From: Cavia porcellus
Lineage: Eukaryota; Chordata; Mammalia; Rodentia; Caviidae
DNA length: 64,000 bases
Assembly: GCF_034190915.1 (NCBI RefSeq)
Contig: NW_026947484.1
Span: 187,296,982 to 187,360,981 of the forward strand
Reading direction: 5' to 3'
Shown here piece after piece: positions 48,090 to 57,845 of this stretch. Both the position numbers and the translations under genes were made by a program. Position 1 is the first letter of the stretch; the number at the start of each line of letters is the position of its first letter. The notes under the pieces were generated by a model. That model had not been told where the DNA came from. It was given only the letters and a program-made list of their open reading frames with translations, and ran no database searches.

Positions 48090-48420
48090 GCACTCTTTTT
48101 AAAATCAGTATGTGGGTAGTATGTAATATTTAAATTCCTCACGTGAAGTTGGTCCATGTATATAACACATCTTAATTCCTTTTTTCCATCCTCTTTTACT
48201 TCTTCCCACTCCCCTCCTTATATCTTTTGATCCTCTTCTGTTTTGTACACTTGACTTCTACAATTCATTTATACATGTAAATAAGGACAATAATTTATAA
48301 TTATTATAAATCGTAAGTATCAGAACACTGCATATATTGTACATTAAATGTTTAAAAACCCATATCCACTCTCTCATTCTCGATCTGTTATTAAAAATTA
48401 ATTCCCTTTCTAATAACATA
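48090..48420 (-). mobile_element. L1 3' UTR fragment
   Basis: Reversed L1 3' UTR similar to 60460-60600: GTATGTAATATTTAAATTCCTC, CATGTATATAACACATCTTAATTCC, TTTTGATCCTC. Confidence 0.5.
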
Positions 48421-48470
48421 GTATCTAGATTCACTGGATGTTATGGTGGTTATCTAAAATATCCCCTTTC

Positions 48471-50576
48471 ATAGTAACTTTGCTTGTTACTGCGATGAAA
48501 TACACCCAAAGTTAAAGGAGGAAAGGTTTATTTAGCTTACAGTTTCCAGAGGTATCAATCCATAATTAGTTGGCTCAAAGTAGGGTGGATGGCAGGCAGA
48601 TGAGAAACAGTTCATGGTGAGCAGTAAAGTAGTAAAGCAAAAGCAATTACCACAGGTCTTTCTATCCCTGATGTCTTACGTAGGCTGCTTTGGGTAGGTA
48701 GCACTCACACCTGTAATCCTAGTGATCTTGATATTAGCATTCCACCATGAATCATTTCCAGCATCACACAATGTAGATCCAGCTATCTCTGAAAAAGCCC
48801 TACTTATGACTGCTTTAGGCTTTGGAGGGACAAAACATAAATCATAACATTCTGCCCTTGGCATCCCAAAGACTCATGTGTATCCCTTTATGTAAAAGGC
48901 ATTTAGTTCATCTCCAAGAGGCGCCAAAGTCCTAACAATTTCAGCACTGCTGAAAAGTCCAAGTCCAAAGTCTTCTCTGAGATTTAAGATAAACTCTTAG
49001 CTGGGAGCCCCGTACAAATGAAAAGAAACTTAAATACTTCCAACATTCAACGGCACATGATAGACATTTCCATTCCAAAAGTTAACCAATGCGGGGACAG
49101 CAAAGAATGGGAACAAAGCAACATCGAAATCCAGCAGGGCAAACATTAAGTCCTGTAATTCCATGTCCAGTGTCGTCAGCAATCTGTGGCAAGCTGTGAA
49201 CTCTAAAGGACTTGTGTGGTTGTACCCCTGTGGCACTGCCAGTGATTGCACTTCCAATGGCTTTTTTCTTCAGCTGGCTTTGTTCACTCTGGAGTCTTTC
49301 TTGGACAGTCCATGTTCTTGGCTTCTCCAAACTCCTGGTGCCTCCACTACATCTTGAGCTTCACCATCACAGTGCCACACACTGCCCTCTCAGGGGCACA
49401 CTGCCTGCGTTCCCAGGCCTTCTTGTGAAATATGGGTGGGAGACTTCCTGAGCTCACAACTTACATTCTGCATGCACCTAAAACCACATGAATGATGCCA
49501 AGACCTGCCTCCAGCTGGAGCAGTAGCCAACTTTCCTTGTCTCTTGGGTGTAGGAGTAGAGTGCCTGAATTTCTGAGCACTCTGAACCCAATCCCAAGGA
49601 ACAAATTCTCTAGGCTGCTGCTATTCTGGAATATGGTGCTCTGGAGCTATCTTCTCAGAGCAAAATCTTTCAGCTTTGCAAAGTCTGAGGGTGCAAAGGC
49701 TGGAGTCCTGCCACTTCTTTTGATACCCTCAGGCCACCTTTTCTGTTGTCTTCTGAAATACTTGGCTTTTTCTTATTAGTCTTTTCAGTGACCAGTCTCT
49801 CCTGTTTCATTTTTCTAGGCTACAACTTTACTGGCTTCCTTTCTAGTCAAACACAAACTTTCTGAATCATTATCCTGGGCTCTTTGCTCTTGATTCTCAA
49901 TATAAATCTTGTTAAAAGGCCCCAACAGTAGCCATGCCTCAGCCTCAACATTAGACTGTCTAAAAATTCCTTCTGCCAGATTAATGAGTCTGCTACTATT
50001 CATCTTAGTCTCAGGCAAAGTCTCTGGACATGAGCAAAATGCAGACAAATTTTCTGCTAGTGTACAACACATATTGTCTGGAGTTTAATAGTCAGTGTGG
50101 TCCTTCCCAGCAGAAACCTCTTAAGTGTGCTTTTTAAATGGCAGGATTTCTGTCAGCCTTCTGGTCTTCTAAGCTCTGACCAGAATCTACCAAAAAGTAC
50201 CACCAAGGTGTTTGAGCTCTACTTTTTCAGCTGGCATCTCTGACTCTTTCCAAAATCTTCCATGGTCAGGTATAGTCACAGCAACTACCCTTCTTCTCCA
50301 GTTCCAAATTCTGTCTTTGTTACTATTCTCATTGCTGAGACAAAATATCCAACACCCAGAGTTAAAGGAGAAAAGCACAGTTTACAGTTTATAAAGGTTT
50401 CAGTCCATAATCAGCTGGCTACGAGACATGTCAGACAAGCATCGCAGAGGAGAAACAGTTCATGTCATGTAGGAGATAGCAAAGCAACAAGGGAGACCAC
50501 AGCTCTTTCTAGTCCCTGTATCACATCCAGGGTACTCGGGGCAGGCAGCACTCACACCTTTAATCCTAGTGCCCTG
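48471..50576 (-). mobile_element. Second LTR-internal-LTR ERVL-MaLR provirus relic
   Basis: 3' LTR at 48471-48849, internal region 48850-50311, 5' LTR from 50312, cut off near 50576. The internal region runs parallel to the 10.2-kb copy (CTGAAAAGTCCAAGTCC, CTCTTAGCTGGGAGCCCC, GACATTTCCATTCCAAAAG and others occur in the same order). No intact coding region. Same orientation as INVS. The right end abuts another LTR at 50577. Confidence 0.75.
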
Positions 50577-50819
50577 ATTGAAGGTTTGGTTGCCAGCTGT
50601 TTTTGCAGGGTTATGGGATTGTGAGGGCTCTAACTTCATCCATGGATTAATACATTGGTGAGATCATACTTCAGTGGCTTTATTGGAAAGTAATGGAAAC
50701 AGGAGGCTGAGCTCTTTCGACACCCTTTGCCTCCTCACGCCCACAGCATTGGAATCAGACAAATATAAACTAAAACGTGAGTCAAAATAAGCCTTTCCTC
50801 CTTTAAATTGTTTTGTTTT

Positions 50820-50926
50820 CTTTTTTTTTTTTTGTCTTTTTCGTTTTTATCGGTACCAGGGATCGAACTCACGACTGCCTGCTTGCAAGGCAGGCGCTTA
50901 TGCCGCTGAGCTAAATCCCCAGCCCC
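50820..50926 (-). mobile_element. Young ID SINE inside an LTR
   Basis: TTGTCTTTTTCGTTTTTATCGGTACCAGGG...CCGCTGAGCTAAATCCCCAGCCCC, with CTCCTTTAAATTG on both sides. Confidence 0.9.
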
Positions 50927-50952
50927 TCCTCCTTTAAATTGTTTCTCTCAGG

Positions 50953-51107
50953 TACAGTGGTCCCTTGGATCACAAACTTAATTATTTATGTAATTCTGGT
51001 GGCAACATTACACATGCTTGCAATGCAGTTGCAACCAGAATTGTGGAACAAATGTTTCAACTAGAATCATGAAAAGAATTAAGTTCATGAATAGGGCTAC
51101 CACTGTA
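50953..51107. mobile_element. 155-bp Tc1/mariner-type MITE with terminal inverted repeats
   Basis: Begins TACAGTGGTCCCTTGGATCA and continues to AACTTAATT; the end, read in reverse, is TACAGTGGTAGCCCTATTC then ATGAACTTAATT. These are inverted repeats of about 30 bp with TA at both outer edges, as expected for the TA target of Tc1/mariner elements. No ORF. Confidence 0.7.
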
Positions 51108-51351
51108 TTTTGGCAGAGTGACTGAAGCTGACTAACAGAGTGACAAATACACAGAAATTTCTGAGGTCCTTTTCATATATTCCTAATCCATGTTTTTAGG
51201 TCTCAATTTCTTTCTTGTCCAAATGTTGCAATAAAATATAAATACTAGTACATTTCTATTAAAATGTATCAGTAAATTGCAAATTAAAATCAACACTAAC
51301 CAACTCCCTTAGGACAAAGTTATTTTTACAATTTTGTAAGGGAATGCTTAC

Positions 51352-51457
51352 CTACAATGAGCCTTTGAAGTGTACCTTTATCTCCATTAACTGCAGCAGC
51401 ATGAACTTGTGATGCTAATGAAGAACCAGTAAAGGGAAAGTTCTCTGACTTGTTCAT
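51352..51457 (-). CDS. INVS: INVS exon 2, coding part with start codon (residues 1-35)
   Basis: The exon spans 51352-51481. A TTGTTTCAG acceptor precedes 51481, 24 nt of 5' UTR follow, ATG is at 51457-51455, and the exon ends GTAG|GTAAGC at 51352. The 106 coding nt give 35 codons plus one base. The peptide starts MNKSENFPFTGSSLASQVHA and continues through AAAVNGDKG to LQRLIV, matching the inversin N-terminus as I recall it. Compared with human I see F7, P8, T10 and T29 in place of L, L, A and A. The spare G pairs with the first two bases of exon 3 to make Gly36. The start is chosen because the family begins at this methionine and because the upstream exon sequence is short and bounded by a clear acceptor. 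Confidence 0.96.
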
Positions 51458-52779
51458 AGTTGTTCCAAAAACTGGAGCAGCCTGAAACAATGATTTAGTC
51501 AATGAATATATGCAGGAAACATTTCTTCAACCTGTCTCATCAGGTCTAAATGTGGATGTTATAAACATATTTCACTAGAAACATTTCACTATGATGAAAA
51601 CAATGTAGTACTGCCATAATATGGCAACTTAAGTGATTGTAGCATAAATTGATCATCTATAAATTGAAAGGATTGAATGCTTTAAAAACCAATCTCAGGG
51701 ACTCAGAAAAAAGAAGACCGAATATTTAAGATTAAGTACATAGTTCAGTGAGTACAGTGACTTCTCAGTTAATACAGGTAATATATGATTCCACATAATA
51801 GTACACATTACAAGTAATATTTGGAAGCAAGCTGTGGATCAAGGCAGAAAATGGGTAAGACATCAAGCCAGTATCAACTGGATTCATGTAGTACATTAAA
51901 AAACTCTTGGTTCTTTTCTTCATGTCTGCAAAATGTGACATTTTAATTTTTTTCTCCCCTTGGTCCACTAAAGAAACACACCTAGCTTGAAATTTTGACC
52001 TTAAGATTTTATTTGGAACACAGGATCTTTAGGATTAAATTATATTTCACTAAGAAAAAATTGTTCTGATTGGTAATCTCATGTTTTCTTTTTTTGAGGG
52101 CCTTCTAGAAATGTATCAGTTACATAGGGAAACAGTGACTTCCCTTTCATAATAGTTGTTTAAGCAGAGGTTGGACTGGCAGAAATGTAGAAAAAATGTT
52201 ATAGGAAGGAGCGAGGGATACATTAAATGTATTTGCTCTATCAAAATCCAGAGTTAACTTCCAACAAGTACTGATGAGATAAGAGATATAAGAAACGCAG
52301 GAGTCATGGGGATCACAGCAAACTGGAATTTACAGTACATATTTAGGGAAAGTAAGTAGCTTTTAATCAGTTCAGGTTAATTGTTGCCATGAAGGTAGGC
52401 AACTCTCTTCCAGTTTCACTAAAAAGCATCTCATTCCTATTTATGTGCCTCTTGGAGTTTTCAGTTTTTGCTCGCAAACTCTAGGGAGTTACAACAGGTA
52501 GTACTTCTATTGTCATTGATGAGGATATTCAGTTCAAATTTCTCCTTATGGAGAAAGTTTTAAAAATTACAGTAAAGGTTCCTTGTGTTTATTTGGTTGG
52601 CAAATAGAGGAAACTATTGTTAGATACTTCAGTGGTGTCTGAGCAGGTCTGTCCTGTCAGAAAAATCACTAATATAATCATTAGAGGATTATATTAAAAT
52701 CACTTGGAGAAGCCACACACACACAACAAAAAGGTTGGGGTGGAGAAACATGGTTGAGAGTAATTGTGCTTGAGTTCTA

Positions 52780-52870
52780 GGTTGCGTTGTTAGTAATTAG
52801 TAGTGTGTCTTTAGACTTTCTCAGCTCTCTGAATTTCTGTAAAACATGAAAATGAACAGTGTGGACTATG
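52780..52870 (+). mobile_element. MIR SINE fragment
   Basis: AGTAGTGTGTCTTTAGACTTTCTCAGC...TTCTGTAAAACATGAAAATG. Confidence 0.4.
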
Positions 52871-53209
52871 TTTATTCATTCAACAAGTGCCAACAGTGTG
52901 GATCGCTCTGAACTCTAAGACCTGTCAATTTAGAGTCTAAGTGATCACTTTTAGCCACATCAGAACCACAAAAATTTTTGTATACTTTGAAAAACACATT
53001 AGATTTCAGTTGTGTATATATGTATTTATATATTTCATCTCATAATTCTTAGCATTGTAAGATTTAGAGTTAGGGCTTTGTAAATGTTTGTTGAATGAAA
53101 GATTATAGGCTGAGCATTAAGTCCAAAGGGTAAGCAGGATCAAAGTTTAATTTCTTTTTTAATTCCCCAGTTCAACAATGTTTGGGTTCTGTCAGAGAAG
53201 TAGACATGT

Positions 53210-53300
53210 AGTATAGAGATAAGAGCACTGCCATAGAAGTTAGGAGACCTTATTCTTGGGCTCTGCCACTGACTTACTTTGTTATCCTGAGTTCACTTTA
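53210..53300 (+). mobile_element. MIR SINE fragment
   Basis: TAGTATAGAGATAAGAGCACTG...CTTGGGCTCTGCCACTGACTTAC. Confidence 0.5.
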
Positions 53301-54106
53301 GCACAAATGCATTTTTTTGTGAATTTATTTTTTATACATGAAAATCAAAACTGCTTTGTTAAATATGCTATACTACATAAAGGTACCATCATCTTTAACT
53401 TGCTATAAAATAAGCCAACCTAATAAATGTTTAATAATTATAACTGTACAAATCTAGTAGTATTGTAGTCACACAAAGGAAAAGCAAATTTCCTTAGTAC
53501 AAAAGGGTGGTTGATTGTGACAGATGTCAGAGCTGACCAATGTCAGAGATGATGACATTTTTCCAGAAAGAGATGAGGTAAGGCATTTTAGGCAGCAGGA
53601 AAACCGGAACAAAGGCAGGGGGTAGGGAGAACCGCAAAACCTCCTAGAGCTCCTGGTTGCTCAGTAGTCAGTATATTGTCCTTACGGGCACATGGACCAG
53701 TTGAGTGTTTACAGACAGCCCTGGAGAGCTCTTAGGAGCCGGGTTCAGTTCTTTGCCTGTTTGGCCAAGGAGTTTGCAATTATCTTCCTAATTTAAGCAT
53801 TAGAAGCAATCATCTAGCAATGAGCTTTTCAGTTTATAACGTGCTATCCTATCTCTCTTACGATAGCTACTTTTTACACGGGCCTTCATAACCAATTAGG
53901 GATAAGGCAACTCACTGAGCCCCTAAGTGGAGGCTCCTATTTTATAACGAAGAAAATAGCACAGAAAGAGGACGCAGCAGGCGAGGAGGCCAGTGAGGGA
54001 GGTTCAAATCAAGGCTAAGGCCAGGAGGACTGAGTGTCTGCGGGAGTGGCCAGGGCGGTGAGTACCGATTGATCAGAATCTCCCAGTGAGGCCCTTTCCT
54101 ACTCAC

Positions 54107-54277
54107 CCTCGCCTCCTCCAGGACTGACGTCCGGAGGATGGCTCCAGGAGGCGACCCCCACGGGGCCGCCCCTCTCCCAGGCGCGCGACACCACACCTGT
54201 AGGCTCAGATCCCAGGGCGCTGAAGCCAACAAGCCCCTGCAGAAGGCTAGGGGCGGTGCTCCGCTGCACAGCTTTCT
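54107..54277 (-). other. INVS: Probable INVS non-coding exon 1
   Basis: INVS exon 2 begins with a splice acceptor, so a 5' exon is needed. The only strong minus-strand donor I see in the CpG-rich region is GCGAGG|GTGAGT, with the last exon base at 54107. The exon would extend rightwards towards the ZNF143-type motif at 54275-54291. The 5' limit is arbitrary; in human the INVS and ERP44 starts lie roughly 150-200 bp apart, as I recall. It is 5' UTR only, because translation starts in exon 2. The donor is seen in the sequence; the exon extent is inferred. Confidence 0.5.
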
Positions 54278-54291
54278 GGGAATTGTAGTTC
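54275..54291 (-). promoter_or_regulatory. ZNF143/STAF-type site (ACTACAATTCCCAGA on the minus strand)
   Basis: On the minus strand it reads GAACTACAATTCCCAGA, an almost perfect match to the ZNF143 (SBS) motif AACTACAATTCCCAGAATGC. It is located where the INVS transcription start should be. ZNF143 is known to favour bidirectional CpG-island promoters and promoter-anchored loops. Confidence 0.8.
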
Positions 54292-54406
54292 CTATGCGGG
54301 GAAACTCAGAGGTGCACCGCCCTCTGCCCTTTCAATCCCACAGGGCCTAGCGCGAAAGGAATCGATGTTTAAGGGCCTGCTGGGAAAGAGAGTTTTGGGC
54401 GGTTGA

Positions 54407-54413
54407 TGACGTG
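54407..54413 (+). promoter_or_regulatory. TGACGTG element (half-CRE / UPRE-like)
   Basis: TGATGACGTGC contains TGACGTG, the core bound by CREB/ATF and also the core of the XBP1/ATF6 unfolded-protein-response element. A second GACGTGC follows at 54424-54430. ERP44 is an ER-stress-responsive gene in the literature, so a UPRE role is plausible but unproven. The site sits within a GTTGA...TCAAC inverted repeat. Confidence 0.4.
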
Positions 54414-54433
54414 CTCAACGAGGGACGTGCAGG

Positions 54434-54445
54434 ACTACATTTCCC
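54434..54445 (+). promoter_or_regulatory. Second ZNF143-like site (ACTACATTTCCC)
   Basis: ACTACATTTCCC on the plus strand differs from the core ACTACAATTCCC at one base and is followed by TTTGTGC. It is about 145 bp from the first site and points the opposite way, so the two motifs face each gene in mirror fashion. Confidence 0.6.
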
Positions 54446-54469
54446 TTTGTGCTCCGAAGTGGGCAGGAC

Positions 54470-54478
54470 CCGGAAGTG
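54470..54478 (+). promoter_or_regulatory. ETS-family (GABPA-type) site CCGGAAGTG
   Basis: CCGGAAGTG is the consensus high-affinity ETS/GABP site, about 195 bp upstream of the ERP44 ATG. It is usual near the start site of CpG-island housekeeping genes. A GGGCGG GC box lies just upstream at 54397. Confidence 0.65.
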
Positions 54479-54672
54479 AGGGCTACGAGGCCTCTCTGGA
54501 AGTTGTCCCGGGTGTTCGCCGTTGGAGCTCCGGGTCGAGAGGACGAGGTGCCGCTGCCAGGAGGGTCTTCAGCAGCTGCCGGCTCCTGGAGCCCAGCCCT
54601 TTCTTCTCCCAGCCCAGCTCAGCCAAGTTCCAGCCACCAACGCCCGTCCCTGCCGTGGACCCCAGCGTTACC

Positions 54673-54729
54673 ATGAATCCTGCGGTCTTCCTATCTTTAC
54701 CCGACCTCAGATGCTCCCTGCTGCTCCTG
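54673..54729 (+). CDS. ERP44: ERP44 exon 1, coding part (residues 1-19 of the signal peptide)
   Basis: ATG at 54673 in the context GTTACCATGA opens 19 codons, MNPAVFLSLPDLRCSLLLL, followed at once by a perfect donor CTG|GTGAGT at 54730. This is the ER signal-peptide start of ERp44 (TXNDC4); human has His instead of Asn at residue 2, as I recall. ERp44 is a PDI-family thioredoxin-fold protein of the ER-Golgi intermediate compartment. It retains Ero1 and unassembled IgM and adiponectin through a CRFS active-site cysteine, and is recovered through its C-terminal RDEL. Only this exon is in the window; the thioredoxin domain lies beyond 64000. The coding phase at the donor is 0. The leucine-rich stretch is the beginning of the hydrophobic signal core. 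Confidence 0.95.
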
Positions 54730-57700
54730 GTGAGTGAATTGGGGAATGACAGACCCTTCGGCCGACTCGCCGACCGCCTCCTGCCCTTGCCGAGGGGGAG
54801 ACCCTGCTTCCGCTGCTTTCTTATCTTTTCCTCCGATGGCGAGGGCACCTCCCCCTGTGCCTTCACTTTTGCCATCTGTCTGTCAGCATTCCAGGCCCAG
54901 GCGCCCCGAGGCCTGAGAAACCACGGTCGGGGGTCTGGGTCCCGTAAAAAGAAGAATGAGTCCTGGGGGAGTATAGTGCGTGGGAGAGTCGTGGCAGAGG
55001 CGCTCCCTTTACTTCCAGAGTACGGGCGTTGTTTGAGTTTGGGGGCTGTAGGGACCCGGTGGTACCCTGAATTCGAAAGGACCGAGGATAAAACTAGTAT
55101 TTTCTCCCACCTCCTCCCTTGGGGAAGGGTGTGAATCTAATAATTCTGGGTCGGTGTAGCTCTCTCTCTGGAACTCTGAAAGGAGTTTGCAGAGCCATCT
55201 GTTGTGGCTTCACAGGATTGGTTGGGAACCCGGAACTGGAGACTGGTTTGGTTTCAACAGGGAGACTAAGGTTTTGAAAACGGTGTGATTATCTGACGGG
55301 CTCAACCCAAGGCCTCCTTTAAGCCTTGTTATGGCCTTCCTACCCCAACTGAAGCGTATTTCTTCTTTACTGCTCTTGACTTGAGAACGGCCTGGTCTCC
55401 GACATGCATATTTCATTACTCAACTTTATAACCTGCTCAACATAACTCATCTTACAAAAGAATCTTGCCCCAGTTCCTCCTCTTCCAAAGTACATCCTTA
55501 CTGTGCAACCTACTTGCTCAAGCTTCAGGTGAAATTGAGATAAAAGTGAAGGACTAACTCTATATGGCAAGACATTGTGCGTTTAATTGGGTTGTTACTG
55601 TAATACTATATTTGAAAATATTTTAATTATTGGAGAGTTTTAGGAAGCCGAATTAAGATGAACATTATTGAGAAACCATTTTCTCTGCAGTTTAAGAAAC
55701 ATAATTCATGCAGGTTGCAGGCAAAACTGTTGACAGGAAAAAGTTTCTTGCAGTGTTTTCTTATTCATGTCAGGTTAAAATTTAATACTTGTGTTTGAAA
55801 TAGCTTTTTTTTTTCTCTTTCTCTTTGTACTTAGAAGATGTATTCAAAGGTCAATATATAGCACTTGGTCCATTTCAGAAACAGCTTGGCAAAAAACTGT
55901 ATGGCAACATACTTTTAAGAGCTGCAAGTTGTACTACAAACAGTAGTATTAAATGATAAAACGTCTTATTGCTTCTTATAAGCATACAACAGTGGTTTCT
56001 ATATAGAGAAAAACATTCTGTTTTTTTTTTTTTGCTTTTTTGTGCATTTGCTTTTTTGTGATTTCATTATATATCAATTCTTTTTTCCATTTAGAAATGT
56101 TGTTATAATGCCATTACTAGAGACCACTCTATTCCTAAAAACACTAGATGCTCATCTTTTCCTTATCCATAAAATGGCTTGAATTAAGAGCTGTCTGCTA
56201 GAAATTACTTTTAAGTTACTGAAAACTACAAAGGGCAAAAAACTGAATGGAAAGGAAAGTTGAAACATTGAAGAAGGATACTATATCAGATACTCTTTCC
56301 TCCATTGGTCTTTTTTGGAATAACTTAGCTTTTTGTAGAAAACTTAATTCTGCTAAGTAGGTAAAGATTTTTTTTCAATTAATATTTATATTTTACTAAA
56401 ATCAAGTTAACATTTTATCTATCATTCTAACCAAATGAAGAATGGAAACCTAGAACACATTTTAGAGACTACCTCTCGAACTTAATGATCTGGAAAATAA
56501 AGTCCCAGAAAAAGCTTAATAAACCAGAATTACAAGTCAAACTAGATTCAATTTGAACACAGTGTTTATCTAGTTTTAATAAGCTTGTGCCAGTTAGCAA
56601 ATATTTATAAAACATCTATCTAATCACAAATTTGAGTTACTTACCCCACTGATAATTCTGTAATAGTCATGGAACCTTCTTGCTTGCTATCTCACCTAAT
56701 AAATACATACTCTGTGTTCTCCAATTTAATCTTTTCCTTGTCTTCCAACTTCTCAGATTTATTGTGTTTTTCACACAAACATAAGAAACTCAAGTTCCCA
56801 CTTGGTATAGGTCATCGTTTCTTTGGTGGTGGTGGTGGTTTTTTGTTTCTTTCTTAAATGGAAACAACTGTATTTTCTCTTACTACAATAAGTTTTTTCA
56901 AGCATTCAGTATCTCAGCCCTAGTGAACTAGGCATACTTAGATTTAGTGATGTTCATAACACTGGAAACATAATCTTCAACTTCTGGGGCAAGTAGCTAT
57001 CTTTTCCTTGATCTCAAAAGCACTTTAGAATATATCACTCTGTGTCTACAAAGCCTTTCCATCTGGGCAACTAAACACAAAAATTGTGTGCTAATAATAT
57101 TCTTCTTGAGGCTTTCTATATTAAAATATTATTAATTGTCCCTTTTATCTGAGATAAGTTTATTCAGGATTGAAAATGATTGTTTTCTGCAGAAATATTC
57201 GCATTATTTTTTCTGTGTTGGTTGTATACAAGAGTTTTTTAAAAAGTGATGAGAAATAAGGCTAAATTGGAATAAAATTGTGTAATATATGCTAAGAAAC
57301 CTTGTGGTTAGGAGATTTTTAATATTCTAGTTTATGCAAAATATTTTCTCATTAATCTTAATTATATTTATAGATCATAAACTGTCACTAACCCTAACTG
57401 ACCTGTGTTTGAATACTTAAAATTTTTGCCATTGTTCTTTGGTTTGTTCAATAAGTACAGAAAGTTAGGAAAAGTTTGCTTAAAAGGAAGCTAAATTTAG
57501 GAAGCGTGTTTATTTAATTTAGAATTTTATAACCATCTTGAAAATAGGTACAGTAAAATTTACAGGTGTGTCAGTTTTAACCATTAAGGCCAATAAATAA
57601 GTACAGATTCCAGTCCTCAAGAAAAGTACTTTAGGAGACATGCAGTTCAGGTTATAACTAGTGAGTTGTTTGTCTTGATGCTATAACTTACCCCTCATCT

Positions 57701-57764
57701 TTAACTTACAAACCGGACTGCTTATTAGAATTACCAGGGATAATTTTAATAAAATGACATCTGG

Positions 57765-57845
57765 GACTGTAGTTCAGTGTTACAAACACACGTGCTATGG
57801 GTTCACTCCTGAGGACAGCCCCAATCCCAGCACCACCACCAAAAT
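57765..57845 (+). mobile_element. Degenerate ID-type SINE
   Basis: TCTGGGACTGTAGTTCAGTG...GGGTTCACTCCTGAGGAC...CAGCACCACCACCAAAATAA. Confidence 0.4.

Larger units (their letters stand above)
50577..51145 (+). mobile_element. LTR carrying nested ID and MITE
   Basis: A plus-strand LTR 3' half: GCTCTAACTTCATCCATGGATTAA, GAATCAGACAAATATAAACTAAAACG, then ATAAGCCTTTCCTCCTTTAAATTG, TTCTCTCAGGTA and TTTTGGCAGAGTGACTGAAGCTGACTAACA. It is interrupted by an ID at 50820-50926 and a TA-flanked MITE at 50953-51107. Confidence 0.6.
33216..51351 (-). other. INVS: INVS intron 2
   Basis: An 18.1-kb intron between the two coding exons, made largely of repeats. L1 pieces lie at 33.8-34.6 and 36.4-39.1 kb, an MLT-type LTR at 34.6-35.3 kb, another LTR in reverse at 36.0-36.3 kb, two solo MaLR LTRs at 40.6-41.35 kb, a MaLR provirus at 48.5-50.6 kb and a nested LTR/ID/MITE block at 50.6-51.1 kb, with ID, B1, MIR and Tigger insertions between. 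Stretches where I recognise nothing: 39.1-40.55, 43.95-45.15, 46.16-47.0 and 47.1-48.09 kb. Of these, 39.9-40.32 and 44.23-44.46 kb have a non-repetitive, mixed-composition look. Confidence 0.85.
51482..54106 (-). other. INVS: INVS intron 1
   Basis: The intron lies between the probable exon 1 donor and the exon 2 acceptor. It is about 2.6 kb and mostly unique AT-rich sequence. I recognise only two MIR-like fragments (about 52.78-52.87 and 53.21-53.30 kb). From about 53.9 kb rightwards it becomes GC-richer and merges with the promoter. No gene or ORF of interest is seen in 51.5-53.9 kb. Confidence 0.55.
1..54277 (-). other. INVS: INVS gene, 5' part (exons 1-3 and introns)
   Basis: Gene span on the minus strand. 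The two coding exons join in phase and give the first 91 residues of inversin. Inversin (nephrocystin-2) is a ciliary ankyrin-repeat protein of the proximal 'inversin compartment' of the primary cilium. It is needed for left-right axis formation and for the switch between canonical and non-canonical Wnt signalling through Dishevelled; human mutations cause infantile nephronophthisis (NPHP2). Only the 5' part is here: the remaining ankyrin repeats and the IQ motifs must lie beyond position 1. The right edge is my estimate, since the transcription start cannot be read from sequence alone. INVS diverges from ERP44 as I recall it doing in human 9q31.1. Confidence 0.95.
54000..55100. promoter_or_regulatory. 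Bidirectional CpG-rich promoter of INVS and ERP44
   Basis: This is the only CpG-dense stretch in the window, with frequent CG dinucleotides and GC boxes (GGGCGG near 54250 and at 54397-54402). It lies between the minus-strand INVS donor (54107) and the plus-strand ERP44 ATG (54673). No TATA box is evident in the expected places. With ZNF143-type and ETS motifs it looks like a typical TATA-less housekeeping bidirectional promoter. The exact island limits would need a CpG observed/expected calculation. Confidence 0.85.

Noticed and set aside
54483..54875. 130-codon minus-strand ORF opposite ERP44 exon 1
   Set aside because: Shadow of CpG-rich sequence; no domain, and it covers the splice donor and intron of ERP44.
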